DNA from: Lophius americanus
Taxonomy: Eukaryota; Chordata; Actinopteri; Lophiiformes; Lophiidae
NCBI GenBank assembly: GCA_037951165.1
Contig: JBBDHG010000014.1
Location: 23,581,001-23,645,000 of the forward strand
Length of the DNA: 64,000 nt
Direction of reading: 5' to 3'
Position numbers and translations under genes: made by a program. Below, one piece after another: positions 1 to 12,724 of this stretch; the stretch's first letter is position 1; every line of letters starts with the position of its first letter. The notes below the pieces were generated by a model, which did not search any database, was not told the origin of the DNA, and was given only the letters and a program-made list of their open reading frames with translations.

Positions 1-109
1 ATTCTTGTACTTTCCTGCTCCTGTGTTATTCTAGGTCAAAGGTTTGGGCGGGTATTATATTTATCTTCTGTTTTTTTCTACACAGCTTAAAACTATCAGA
101 GGTTTTAGA

Positions 110-1612
110 TCTTCTAGACTTAAAAGAACCGCAAAGTGATGTGTGCTACTTCACAGTCATTCCTACAGTTGAAAAAAGATGCATTTGAAAGTGACTGTGA
201 TAGTGACTGCTCAGATAGAGTACCAAGGTGAAACAGGCCATTTGCATGCTAGACTGCTGAATGGTGAAGCAGAGGTGTCCTATCTGGATGATGAGCAAGA
301 TGTTATCCTGATAAGAACAGACCCACCTCCACACACCCACTGCCCCCCCAACTGCCCCGCTCTCTTACCTCTCACTCCTGCAACATCAGGTGTTGAAGAA
401 AACCCATTGCCGCTACTTTGTGAGTTTCCCACAGTGTCCAGCCAAAAAAGGAGATGCCCTGTTGAAAATAGGACCCCCAAAACCAGAAAAAGAAGATGTC
501 CTGAGGAAAAAAGGACCCCACAAACCAGATAAAAGAGATGTTCTGAGGAAAATGAAACCGCAAATGCCATAAAAAACAGAAAACATCCCTTGATGCTGGT
601 GAGTCTCCAACAGCGCCAAGTCGAAAAAAAAGTTGCCCAGAGGACACTGAAACCCCACAACGCAGTGAAAGGAGATGCCCAGATTTAAATTAAACCCTGC
701 AACGCAATAAAAAACTGAAAAAAAATCTTCAATATAAGCAAAATTCTTACAGGGTTTTTAAAAGTTCACGAAGACCAGCCAAATCTAATATACCGGATTT
801 TGTGACCTATGGCCCAACTGCCGCAGATTGCATAAAACAAACTAAACCTGACTCTGTTGATTTGTTCCTGCTGATGTATCCTCCTACTCAGAGGGAGCTC
901 ACTGTTGAGATGTCAAATTCCTATTCAATGCAAACCAAAGGGAAGGCACTTGATCTGAGTTTGGATGAGTTGCTGACTTTTTATGGGATTCTGCTCACAT
1001 CTGGCTCAGTTGTGTGCCACTGAGGCACATGTATTGGTCATATGACCCTGATGTCTACAATGAAACCATCTCAATTGCAATGAGAAAGAACTGCTTTGAC
1101 GAGATAATGGCCTAAATTCAGCTGGTGGATAACTCAAAGGCCACAGACAACCCTTTCTACAAAGTGCGGCCCATCTTCAGTTCACGGAATGACTCCTGCA
1201 AGATGATGCCATAAACAGATCAGCTATCAATTGATGAAAGCATGAAACCCTATTATGGCAAGCACGGCTGCAAGAAGTTTATCAGGGGCAAACCAGTCCG
1301 GTTTACTTCCCCCACAGGGTACATGTTTCACATGGAGCCCTATTGTTGAGTCCACACACTTCTGCCTGAAACTGGCTTAGGACAGGAGCCAAGTGTAGTC
1401 CTTGGTCTGGCTGAACAAGCACAAGTTCCTCCAGGATGCATATTTGTGCATGATAGGATTCCACAAGAGGTGATGGGAAACATCACTGGCCTGTCAACAC
1501 GGGAAAACGTTACCAAATATGCAGACGGTGCCACAACCGCACTGTGTATGGATGCGACAAGTGTGATGTACCACTCCACATTGAGTGCTTCAAGATTTTT
1601 CATGGAAAGTGA
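110..1612 (+). pseudogene. piggyBac-like transposase remnant A (PGBD2/3-like)
   Basis: Decayed cut-and-paste transposase of the piggyBac superfamily. The N-terminal part is acidic (Asp/Ser-rich, about 178-228) and ends in a stop at 229-231. A basic tandem-repeat segment follows (440-690). The transposase core starts near 760 and reads to 1023 in one frame, with a motif like LSLDELLTFYGILLTSG. It then shifts frame and carries LRHMYWSYD (about 1020-1046), SIDESM with the first catalytic Asp at 1233-1235, GCKKFIRGKPVRF, GYMFHMEPYC, and LGQEPSVVLGLAE. The second catalytic Asp is probably the GAT at 1452-1454. Immediately after it the DNF/FTS helix is missing and the sequence jumps to the C-terminal Cys/His-rich finger (1502-1609: CRRCHNRTVYGCDKCDVPLHIECF) ending in a stop at 1610-1612, so the third Asp is lost. 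In-frame stops lie at 1113, 1212 and 1347. It cannot be functional. The 5' end may lie outside the window. Confidence 0.85.
440..690 (+). repeat. coding tandem repeat in piggyBac A N-terminus
   Basis: About five degenerate units of roughly 42-45 bp. In the first two the reading frame encodes KRRCPVENRTPKTR and KRRCPEEKRTPQTR. The third is KRCSEENET. After a frame change come SRKKSCPEDTETPQR and SERRCPDLN, followed by a stop at 691-693. The repeated unit is basic, has one Cys-Pro pair and a Thr-Pro, and is placed where piggyBac proteins normally have a disordered acidic N-terminal region. It is more likely an expanded linker than a fold. Confidence 0.7.
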
Positions 1613-4600
1613 CATCTAACCAATAAACCTTTTAGCTGTGCTTTGCTCCTATTTTACATGAATCGCATTTATTGAAACCGATTCATGAGACTGTGAATTA
1701 AATATTTAGATTTCTGTCGCTAATATTACCCTAGAGTATGCCCTTATACCTTTTGAGCTGTTTTTGAAGTACAGAACATCATTACCTGCACTGACTCGTG
1801 CGTGGGCTTTATAAAACCGTACACTCATTTTCTGGCCTTGATGTTAGTGGCCAGTAAATGTTAAATCAATCTAAAGTACTGCCACAGTGTAAATCTATTT
1901 TATTTTTGTAAACCATTGTCAGTTCTTATTTTGTAAGTTCAAACACTCCCAGCTCTACGATTATTTAACTATTTTATGAGACTGTGAAATACAGTAATTG
2001 CATTGTTGTCATTGTTAGTTCTCTTCAGTATGCATTGCCATCTTTATGTAGCTAATAAAGTTCTGAATACACTTGTAACCATGCCTAGTTATAATATGTT
2101 ACACATGTTAGTGTTATTCTTATATTTTATATGTCTAAATAGGTAAATTTGATGAATTTGTATTAAATTCAGACTATGCGGTTTTCCCCCGGCAACAGAT
2201 ATTTTCATAACTAATATGAAATGAAAAAATTCATAAATATTATATGTCAGGGAGGTCTAACGAGGGAAGTGCATGCATATATTTTGCAGGGGAAAATTTG
2301 GGATTAAACGGGTTAATAACATTATATTTTCTTTCCCTCTTTCTAATCTTCTCTCTCTTTCTTTCTTTGTAAACTTCTCATTGCGTCTATGCAGGACTGA
2401 CATAGCCATGTGGACGTGTTGAGTTATTAAGCTGGAGGCACTGGTGGTACACTGCTGCGCTTCACAGATGATCATTTCCCAATTCCCCAGCCGAGGAGTG
2501 CAGGCCTGCAGTAATTGATACAATGCATTCAGAAGCCGGTTCTTATCTGATGCTGTGACAAGGATAGGCCCAATTTTATTGGTCTCACATTCTATGTAAT
2601 TCAGTGGAGCTTGCATCATTTCCTGCAGAAGAGATGACCATGGTGGTGTCACCCTAGGGTGCTTGATGCTGATTGGATGCACAGTATAGCCTTGAGCAAA
2701 TAAATCACTTCTCCCCTGCTCAGACTAGAAACACACGCCCTATGGGTGGCCAACCGCTCTCATCACTGAGACTCACACAATCACACACATACACACTCTG
2801 CTTAGCACAAACAATTACAGCCTTGATTCCCAGAGCACTAATCAGAGCCAACACAAGCCACATGCAGCATGCTGGTGAGATCATAATTAAAACCCCTTGG
2901 CATATTATGTGGCACATCCCAGAAGAAAGACTTGGTGGGTGTAAATATATATCACACCAAACCTCAACGACTGGAGGAAGTTATGAAACCAATTCAGATT
3001 AGCATGCCGTGCTTTTGATGAATGATTGTTAAAAAACAGAAAAACATTACAGTAGTACATAAAATAAATTACCATATCATTGAGTTTGCGGGAGGGAGCA
3101 AATTAGAACATTTCCACTGCTCCTGACAACATACACACTAACAGAACAGAATCGTTTCAAAAAGTGTTTATTTCCTCTACATAACCAATTTTGCAGAACG
3201 TTATTTTTTAATAACTTTGACTCACATGACCTCTGTTAGTTTATTACTACCAAATCAGTTACAGCCTAAAGATACGTTTCATGCTTTATGTCTTTAACCT
3301 CCCTACTACAATATAGATTATTTTTATTATTAAATTCTTTGAAGAATAAGTTCTGTTTTATCACAGTCAACCTTTACTGTCCTCACCAAGAACAAAAAAA
3401 AAAACAATGGAAAAATTAGTAATTTGCATAAATTATGTATTTTGGACATTTATTGATGTAATATTTTAGACGCTCAAAATTAACCATCGTTCGGTCATTC
3501 GCTGACCAAACGAATGACAAAACGTTTGGTCAAGTATGTTTTTAAAAGGAAAAAAAAACAACTGTTAGACTTTTTTTGGTTGTATCAAGTCACATAATTC
3601 TGTATATTAAGTCCTCACAGGCTTTAATATGCCACCCCAAAAAAATCCTACTTATCGAATGGGATTTCAATTGTCATGGTTAAGGCCTCCTCCTCGGTGT
3701 CTCCTCGCCGCCTCTTAGCTCTATTATTTCCACCCTACTCTTTAGCATATCCATGCTGCCACTGGGTCATATTATAAACATGCACAGTCAAATCTTTCAT
3801 CAAGAAATAGTGAATCAAATTGTGCTCAACCCAACAGTTGAGCGAGACATTAAAGGGTTCAAACGTTGAAACAGGACTGCTACTCAGTGAGGAAAAACAG
3901 TTCACTTAAACCTCCCCATCATACATTTAATCATAATTAAAACAATATTTTTGCGCAAATTAAACTCACATTTTCTGGGTTTTTTCACACACCTAAGAAA
4001 TGAATACAGATGTTTACAGGCATTTCAAAGCCACGCAAAGTGATCCCATACTTGACAAAAATTTAAAAACAGTGTAGGAAAGAGGATGCATACGTTTAAC
4101 ACTCTAATTAAATTCAGATGAATTCAAAGCTATTGAAACTGAATTTGGAAGAGCTGGGCTGAGAATACATAACTAGAGGGAAAACAGTTTTCACTGACAT
4201 CATTATTGAAGATTCAGGACGGAGCATTTTGTCCCCGACGGTCAGCTTTGGCTGTTCTCTCAAAGGACTTCCTGCAGTCGCTCTTTATTCGTGTCTGACG
4301 GACTAAATATTTCTGATAGTCAACCGCATAGGCTGTGGATTCAAGTCCTGTGTCTTGAAATAAATCATACTTAAGTGGAGTCACATTCAGTGCCTGGAAA
4401 CACACATCAGTTCTAACTTAAAATATAATTTTTATGAAAAGAGTGCTAAAACTAAACAAGTCAGACTGTCTGACTGCCTCCATTTTATATCATTGTGACA
4501 GAAGACGAGTGAGCAAACCTCCCTGGTGACACAACTCCACCAAGCAGACTCCCAGTGGGAGAGTTCGGCTCAGAGAATCGTGATAGTAGTAAAACGCAGC

Positions 4601-4886
4601 TGTTACTGTACAGACTGTACAACTGAAGGCTTGGTCTTCGTCTTCTATTATTCAAAACTATTGAGATAACCGGTTTATCTGCTATTCTACTTAGTAGGAC
4701 AGCAATTTTTATCAATAACAAATGATGATTAAGTACATAAATAGTTGGCGATAAATACTATGGGAAGTCCCAATCCATTATTCTTTTAGTATCCACCAGG
4801 CCAAAGTTGTTTGAGTTCTTTTGCAGCAAACCATGTCCACATGGTCAGAGAGGACAGCTTTCGGTACGTATTATTTATTCTATTAA
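1613..4886. other. AT-rich sequence without recognised genes
   Basis: Tail of piggyBac A followed by ordinary AT-rich sequence. Short open frames, the longest 141 codons on the minus strand at 2257-2682, show no motif I recognise. No RNA gene, exon or repeat family could be supported. Confidence 0.6.
2306..2316 (+). other. possible 3' end of piggyBac A at a TTAA site
   Basis: A GGG at 2310-2312 is followed directly by TTAA at 2313-2316. PiggyBac elements insert at TTAA, duplicate it, and usually end in ...GGG. The position, 700 bp after the transposase stop, is plausible, but the matching 5' terminus is not in view, so this is only a candidate boundary. Confidence 0.25.
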
Positions 4887-4906
4887 ACACACACACACAC
4901 ACACAC
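4887..4906. repeat. (CA)n microsatellite
   Basis: Ten uninterrupted AC dinucleotides. Confidence 0.95.
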
Positions 4907-5410
4907 GCAACCACACGTTGTGTGATGGAGAGAGAGAGGGGGAATGAAGGCAAAAAGAAATAGAACATAGTTGAACAGCTGCCCAAAGTGCCTAAGGGAG
5001 TAGATTGTTTTTTTCTGATCCTTCCCTCACAACATTTACTAATATTGAGATATCGTGTTGTCAGATTTGTTTTAGTTCTACCCATGAGTTTTCGGGGGGT
5101 AAGCACTAGTTTGTTTGTTTTTTCATCTGAATAAATATTATACTGTATTTGAAAACCTTTCCATGGCTTGAAAGTGGATCAGAACAAAAAAATGTTTATT
5201 CAGAATAAATCATGTACAAGATGGGAACAATAACTATTTTATTTTATAATAACTGAAATGGATATGATTTCATACATTTATACATACTGCAACTTCCCCT
5301 AAGCCAAATCATGTATCGTACCCAGTGACACCATCACCCACAACACTCTCCCAAACGGATTGGTTTGTCTGAGATAAGTAATGGTTACAAAACAGTAGCT
5401 AAAAAAAATA

Positions 5411-5837
5411 GGACTACACTATCGTCCCCGACAGCAAAGCAATCCCTCTGATGGAACTCCTCAAATGTGAAGTTGTGTGCTAAAAGGTTTTTTCCATGAA
5501 ATAGCTCCCATTTGTGAGTAAAGTGTGAACTATTTGAGTAAAATATGATGTATAAAATATCTCCTCCAGTTGATTCATATGCACCAAATTTGGACTGGAT
5601 CGGATCTATATTTAAGGAATGATGGCTCGAAAATCTTTTGAGATAAAAGTTCTCATAGTGTCAAAAATATTGAACCGTCCTTTCTCTAAATCAATCCAGC
5701 TCTTCCTCACACTAATGTCTATGTGTGTATGAGATTGGAACATGATACATGAAATTTTTTTTGAGTTAAATAATCAAATAATCTGCGGAGGCGGGCACGA
5801 TGACGATACCAAAATATCCCGACTTTCCCGGGATATA
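5411..5837 (-). mobile_element. family X repeat, copy 1
   Basis: Minus-strand copy of the dispersed family X described under 44278-45010. It starts with the remains of the terminal hairpin (ATCGTCCCCGACAGC), continues through the typical internal block (motif near GATTCATATGCACC, then AAATTTGGACTGG) and the block ending in AATCCAGCTCTTCCTCACAC, and ends with the inverted terminus ATATCCCGACTTTCCCGGGATATA. One internal module only. Confidence 0.75.
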
Positions 5838-7819
5838 GATCAATAACATTTAATAACCCCTTCTCCTTTCTTGTGCTCATCTTGACATAAAAATACCCTT
5901 GAAATCTGGACAAACTTTTTGAGCAATCCCGGATTACAACCTCCCTAACTTGGCTAAAACAGACTTAAATTTATGGGTAGTAAATGACCGTCTCATTTGC
6001 AGTTATTAGCAGGTTAGGCTAAACGTCCTCCCATCCTTTCCGTCAGCTCCCCCTGGGGGACACCTTGAGTCCAGGAGGCTTCAGATGAATGAACTATGCA
6101 AAATGCAAAAGAGAATTAGTTTTGCATGGAACCCAAACTAATCTGAGTAAGTTTTGTGTAAGTCGATATGTAAGGGTGATTGCACACTGTGTGAGAAATC
6201 CATTCACATTAATTTTGGCACTGATCTGACGCTTTCAGTTATGAACCACTAACATAAGTAAGGCAAGTTATTTGATGCTTGATTTTCTACTGTTTGACTT
6301 TAGATAATGAAACACTTTTTTTAGGTCTGGATTGAGCATGACTGGAGCCAACGCAGGTTGGATCCCTAGATCCATTTTTTTGTAACATACTAGAGGTGTG
6401 TACAATTCTAAGCATTACAGTCATTTCAACCTAATAAAGACATTTTTTTTGCCTAAAAATAATACAAGTGATGTTTCACTTTAAGGATGTACTTAAATAG
6501 CTCTGGCAGCACTTGCAGCATACAGAATTTAAAGGTTTGTTTTGATTTTGTTGACTTCCACATCCACACTGATACATATTTCCAGTCGCTCATGCGGCCC
6601 ACACCTAATGTTTATTTATTATAACTGGTAAAAATGTTATTTGGAGTTGCAACAAGATTTGCACTTTAATGCTATTTGTTTCCCTGCTTGTGATGTTGAT
6701 GTGGGGGGTTTGCAACAGGCATATAATTTACAGTATATAATTTGGGAATTAACTTCATCTAGCATTATTGTGAGTGAGAGTGTTTCAGTTTTTTCACATC
6801 TGCTGTTATGTTGGTGCTGATATCAGCAGACCACACAGCTCTCCTCACCAACTCAGAAGATGGAGCTGGATTGTCAGCCTGCTGCTCTGTGCCACTGCCA
6901 GACATTTAAAAGTAGCTTTTGGATGGAATTGTGTAAACAACTTCTACATAATCAGCTGCAGAGAGCCAACGCTATAGAACCCGGTACTCCAGCTCCACTC
7001 GTGAGAGTAAATGATGATGGATCGGGCTGATGATCTTTGGATTCAAATGAAATTAGTCTAGAAAATAATTTGGCCACTAAGGAGAGGTGAGTCAGAAGAT
7101 CACCCACGTAATTCAATCAGTGCAATTTGGTGCAGATATTGAAAGGTGGCATTATCACAGGCAGGAATGAGCTCTTTGAGAATTTCCTTAGATTTGGAGG
7201 AGGGAGCGGTGGAAGATTCAGATGGGCTGGAGCTTTGGCAGTTGTCACAAGGGATTTAAAAAACTCCTCAGAAACGAGGCATCAGTCGTGGATCAGAGGG
7301 CTGTCCAGGACAGCTGCAGGCTGTGGAAATTGTTTGACTAATGATAATATGCCACTCAGTTTCACACACATCTTTGGAAAGGGCTTTTGAAAAGCAAACG
7401 TGATACTGGTTCCAGTTAAGAGGATGGGAGCTGTTATCTAGCCCTTAAGGAACCCCATGTTTTTGCCTCTTTAAAAATCACTGACAGGTTACTGGAAACA
7501 AGAGACAGTTTTTGTAAGACTTGCTTTAGTTCGAGTTTAGACTGTCTTTTGCCTTCAGATGGAGGTAACATGAACCCTTAGCCCTCAGCCCTTATATACC
7601 AAATTAAATGATGTTCAACATATCAGTCTTCACATCTTTTTTCAGCACAATAATGACCTCATAATTATTTATTCAATGTAACATCCTTTACATTCATACT
7701 GAACCCTAAAACATGTCGGGTTAGAGTGTGGGTGTCAGTTGGCTCATTCGGATTTGTTAATCCTACTTTCATGCGTTGTGGTTTTAAATATGTCGTGAGA
7801 CCCGAATATTCCATTGGCT
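5838..7819. other. no gene recognised
   Basis: AT-rich sequence with only short open frames (67 and 87 codons at 6774 and 7127) lacking any family motif. Nothing supportable. Confidence 0.55.
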
Positions 7820-7950
7820 AACTAAGCTTATGCTGTTGCCCCCGACAGCGTAGAGATGGGGTATATCTGTTCACATTAAGGATCTACTGGGTCGGCAGAG
7901 GCAGCAGCGATGATAAATCCATAATATTCCAACCGACTGGCCGGGAATCA
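7820..7950 (-). mobile_element. family X repeat, copy 2, internally deleted
   Basis: Only the two ends of family X remain. The terminal hairpin GCTGTTGCCCCCGACAGC is at 7832-7849. It is followed after a few bases by the opposite terminal region: a Gly/CpG-rich stretch with GGCAGAGGCAGCAGCGATGA and CCATAATATTCC. The whole interior of 300-600 bp is missing. Confidence 0.6.
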
Positions 7951-8134
7951 ATAATTTTGACATAGTTTGAACTACCCTACATTTTCAAAACTTAAAACAA
8001 TAAAAGTGTAACTTTTCATGTAACAATCAAATGTCTGTGTACGGAATCACTATAGCAAAAAAACAACCGGAACAACCTTCAAAGTCAGCACGCTTAGCAA
8101 GTTTTCAACACTGCAACTGATATTAAACCATTAC

Positions 8135-8340
8135 ATTACTTTATTGATTGAATCAAATCAATTATATTTATATTTTGGGAGTTCACAACAAATGGTATCT
8201 CAAGATGCTTTCAAAAAAAGACGACACTAATACGACACTAGACCGTATTAATTATGTTGTGATAAGTCTTTTTAAAACAGCTTTATAATGAAAATGTTTT
8301 TATTATTATCATTATTATTATTATTATTATTATTATAATG
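8135..8340 (-). repeat. LINE-type 3' tail and (ATT)n tract
   Basis: The sequence around 8140-8215 (GATTGAATCAAATCAATTAT, then text like 'stop of a region ... ATCTCAAGATGCTTTC') resembles the reverse complement of a fish LINE 3' end, in which a near-constant CACTTTGAG/TATAAAT stretch is followed by a short simple repeat. A separate pure ATT tract lies at about 8299-8338. Family assignment is uncertain. Confidence 0.45.
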
Positions 8341-11090
8341 ATATTTGTTATTATTGTTATTATATGTAATTGTAGTATTCATGATTTTGTTTGTGGGTTT
8401 GATAAAGTAAGCTAGATTTAGTCTTATTTATAAACTTCATATATTCATATACCTCATATATACATGAACTAAATACATTTCAAATAACTTGGGCTGTCTA
8501 CATTAGATACCCAATGTCTGCACTTGGAAATAGCCTGTAGATAAAACACGTATAAGATGATAGCTTGCCAGAAAAAAAAACAGTAAGAAATAGATATAAA
8601 GTCACTCTTTTGGCAAGTGCATCCGCTAAATCATGTTATCAGATATGACAGAATTGCCTCAGGCAGACCTCAATAGCGGGCGACACAAGAAAATGTGCAG
8701 TCCTCTTTTTTTCCCTGTGTCCTTAAGACAGGCAAGAGCTTCAACTTGATCAAAATAAATTGATAATCACGAGCAGGCTACCTCCTCTCACTTGCAACAG
8801 CAGAGCTTCGAGTATAAACTGTTTTTCGATATCAGACAAATCTTCTTCAGCAGCCAACAATATACTGGCTGAGAGAACACTTAACCAAGCATTTATCTAT
8901 TGGGAACTTAAAAGGTGTCTCATTTTTATCTATTTGCTACCTCTCTGGAAAGTGTAGGCGAGGTCCGAGCTGGGGAGTCTTGAACTATATTGAAACATAT
9001 GAGATATAACTTTTAGATATAGTCAGAATAGACTTTTCTATTTCTTCACTGTATTACAGAAACACTGATCTCACTCATCCAAAACTCAGCAAGGCTCATT
9101 TGATCAATATATCAAAAACATAAAACATAGTAAGAACACTATCACTCGTAATCTTTTGTAGGTTTTTGAAATGATAAGGCTACAGGTTTGAGTGAATGAC
9201 TCTCAAACATACAAGTGCGAAGAATAAAAGGGTTACAGCTTGTGTGGTAATAATGCCTTTACAACCAAAATCTTGATTCACAGTTCTTTGATAATTTCCT
9301 TTTCAAACAATTGTTGAAATATAATTCAATATACATTTTTAATTTCTTTGCTTTGTATTCATTTGCTTTGATTTCTGTGCAAAAGATTAAACATACATCC
9401 ATCATGGTGAAAGTCTAATATCTGAACATCAGTTCAGTCATCTTTGGACTTCTTGTGTTGTGGACTTTTGCTGTCTGTGATGCATGTTTCCTCCACTTTC
9501 ATGAGAAAATTGTGGCAAATGTTGTTATTCCTTTTGTTCCGTCTCTGAGGCTGACCTGCCCTCATCATAAGATGTTGCTTTTGAAGACCAACCAAATTGT
9601 CTATATACATTTATTCATATGCTTTCCCCCTCTGAAAGAGCTCTCCAGAGCTCTCAGCAAAAAATGACAGTCACAGTCACAATATTACACTGACTTACAC
9701 TGACCAGCGATCATCGACCCTTTGTTAGTTCAGACACCGTTCTTTCATGAAAGTAATAAACTTTTTCCAGTTATCTGTATTGCAATATATCTCTTCTGTG
9801 GTACAAAACACACCAGCTTTTGTTCCCCCACACGTTTCTATGATTCTGTCTACAACTCACCGATTGCTCTACCGTGGACAACTTCTTTAGGCACCAACAA
9901 CTGAAGCCACACCCTACAAGACTTGTGGTTTTGGAGATGGTCTGACTCAGTTGTCTAGTCATCCCATTTTGGCCCTATTCACTAAGATTCTTCACCTTGC
10001 CCATTTCTCCAGTTTCAAACACCTCAAGCAGACATCATTTTCACTTGCTGTCTAATATATTGCACCCACTGACGCGCCGCTGTAACAAGATAATCAATGG
10101 TCAATGGTGAGTTCACCTAAGTATCCCATCCAACACTGCCCATAAAGCAGCATCAACTTCAGTAGGCCGACTGCAGTAGACATATTTAAGGGAAGAAAAA
10201 CACATCAAGGAAAGGGTTAAAGAGCCAGACCACTTTAACCACCACTAGAACTGCATGTGCTCTAAATCCATTTTTTTTCTGCCTTAGGAATCATTTTTTA
10301 TTTAATTGTCATTAAATCTGATTATTTTTTGCTTTTGTACAAAATTTTTATCTCTTGATTAATTTTTTCGTTTGGTTTCTCAGCAGGAGTAGAGAAACAT
10401 TTTTTTCAAGAAAAGTCATTTCATTTTGATGTTGATCTGGAATTTTTTTTTACTTTTAACATTGCAAGACAGCGATTTATCTTACACATCAATTATGGGC
10501 ATGAAGCAATGAAGGAATCATTAAATTTCCCAGTAGATCTGGATAAAGGGGCTGATTCAGGTTGGGCTTTTTTTCTTTTCAATTTGAATGGCTTTATTAG
10601 GCTATGTTAATAACTGGAAATGTCATTATAAAGGTGGCGGTATGAATGCTCCACTCAGTGCCTTTACTCAATTCTCCTCGTCTCTCCCTCAGTTCTCCTC
10701 CACTTTGGATTTATCTGGCTTTTTTGGCAGTTTCCATATCTCCATTTTTCTTAGGCAGATTCCCTCTCTTCATCAAAGGTTTATAGAGCAGGTTCAGGCA
10801 CATCTCTGGGGATGGAAGAGTCTGCAGGACATTTGCTCGGTGATGCCGGAGTTATCTTCTTTCACTCCACGGATGACGGAGGACATTGGAGGTCCTGATG
10901 GCCAGTTCACTCTTTTTCCATACACCCCGGGAGTCTCCTTCTCTTCTCTTTTCTGTATTGAATTTCTTGCCCCTTAAAACATTTCTTCCACACCAGCATA
11001 TCATCACTGTCAGTTTAAATGTCTGTCAATGGAGCTCATGCAAAAAGGGATCAATTGCTATCAAGCAGATAGCAATTCTTTCAGCTATAT
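8341..11090. other. no gene recognised
   Basis: AT-rich sequence. Short open frames at 8760, 9455, 9722 and a 129-codon one at 10588 show no domain and no similarity that I can name. Confidence 0.55.
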
Positions 11091-11500
11091 TTATATCCCC
11101 AAATAGTCACAGAGACATTATGGAATCGTCATCGCCGCCTCTGCGTCTGCCGCCGCAGGTCTTTTGTGTTACTGGGATAACCCATGGGTCATTTTTTATT
11201 GGCTCCATCAAATTTTATACCCACATAGATCTTAGTGCGATGAAGAACTGGATTGATATTGGGGGAGGTCTGTTGTCTGTTTTCGACACTAAGGGGAGCT
11301 TTATCTCCAACATTTTTCAGGCCATAATTTCTCAAACGTTGGCCTGATTTTGTCCAAGTTTTGTGCAAATGAATCGACTATATTTTACTCACTAGTGGGA
11401 GCTTTTTCACATAAACACTGTTTTTCAGACGCTACTTCACATTTAATAGGGGTTTTGGGGTTTTTCCTGGGATATACCCTTGATTTGGGGGACAGATAGG
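11091..11500 (+). mobile_element. family X repeat, copy 3
   Basis: Plus-strand copy. It begins TTATATCCCC with the CG-rich segment ATCGTCATCGCCGCCTCTGC, and continues through CTTAGTGCGATGAAGAACTG, CACTAAGGGGAGCTTTATCT and one shortened internal module. It ends in TTTTTCCTGGGATATACCCT and a decayed hairpin. Its chance open frame (10886-11347) is a by-product and is not shared by other copies. Confidence 0.75.
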
Positions 11501-12724
11501 CTCATTATTGGACCCATCTGGAGTTTTATATGTGAGCATATTAAAATAAAAAACTTAGATGTTTACCAACTCTGCAGTTATAAAATAATTCAGCATATTT
11601 TTTAACATTCAAACGTATCAAATTGTAAAATCCATTGAACGTGCATAAACTGAGAGAAGTTTGAATTTATATGACTTTAGACAAATAACAAAACACTCCC
11701 CATTCACTTCCAAAGTATGAAGTCCTGTAAAAAACTGCTTTACTTTGTTGGCTAACTCATCTCAAATAAATGAAACCTGACACAAAGTGGTGTTACAAGT
11801 TAAAAATGCATGTATAAAAGCAGAAATGTCATAATCTAAAGATAGTAAGGCTTTGTTCTGTATCATTAGCAGCATTACATCATCAACTGTATATTATTGC
11901 TGTTTGACAGTAAAATTAAACCAATATTATTGCACGGTTCTGAGATTTTGGGTTTCCATCATCGAGCCATTATTTATTATTATACCAGAAACTTTCACAA
12001 ATGTGTCTTACGTGTCCGTTGGTAGTATCTCTGTGGATTATACCGTTAGGTGTATATGTTATCGTTGGAAGTTACTGGACATATCGCACATCCTCAGCAG
12101 TGTTACATTCTTATGTGTGATCTGGATTCTGCAGGAAGATGGACATGGACGACTAACATTAAGTCTTTTCTATATTCTAATGGATGTGAATTTGTGCGGT
12201 TTTATCAGGAAGTTGGTAATATCATTCAGTTTATCCATAATTTATATCACTGGCTTGTTCACAGTGATAAACAGAATACTCGCAGTAAAATCTCTCAGTT
12301 CCCTAATATGCAACATTATAAAGAAAATAAATCAGTGCCAGATACTGAAAACCATGTTTTGCATGAAGGAGTTGAGACGACTAACTACTGCTATTATGTC
12401 ATATGTTATAAAAATCTAAATATCAGTAAAGTTCATAGTTTGTTACAATTGTGAACAAGAAGATGAAGACTCTTTCTCTTTTTATGTACAAATATTTATG
12501 TATTTATAACAATAATATATCACTTTCTACAAATGACAAGAAACTGACAAACAGTAAAGATCATTCTAAACTCCTTCATTGTGCAAAATATGTAGAAGAG
12601 CCTGTTTATCATAGCAATTTCATTTTGTCTTAGTTTATGCATCATCATTTGTGTTTATACATCTTCCCCTGTTCCCCATATTGCTTTATATTTCCAGTCT
12701 TTTCATTTTTATTACTGTGCAGAC
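11501..12724. other. AT-rich stretch with overlapping chance frames
   Basis: Two overlapping plus-strand open frames (188 codons at 11853 and 134 at 12050) lie in strongly AT-rich sequence. The first translates to a hydrophobic, Ile/Ser-rich product without motifs. I cannot assign either and regard them as chance, though 188 codons is long for such sequence. Confidence 0.4.

Noticed and set aside
280..658. Minus-strand frames over the piggyBac A N-terminus
   Set aside because: Shadows of the plus-strand tandem coding repeat.
2257..2682. 141-codon minus-strand open frame downstream of piggyBac A
   Set aside because: No motif, overlaps the likely end of the transposon, and could easily arise by chance.
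10886..11347. 153-codon frame across family X copy 3
   Set aside because: Not conserved in any other copy of the family.
11853..12454. Overlapping 188- and 134-codon frames
   Set aside because: AT-rich, hydrophobic, no domain or conserved motif, two frames open at once; probably chance.
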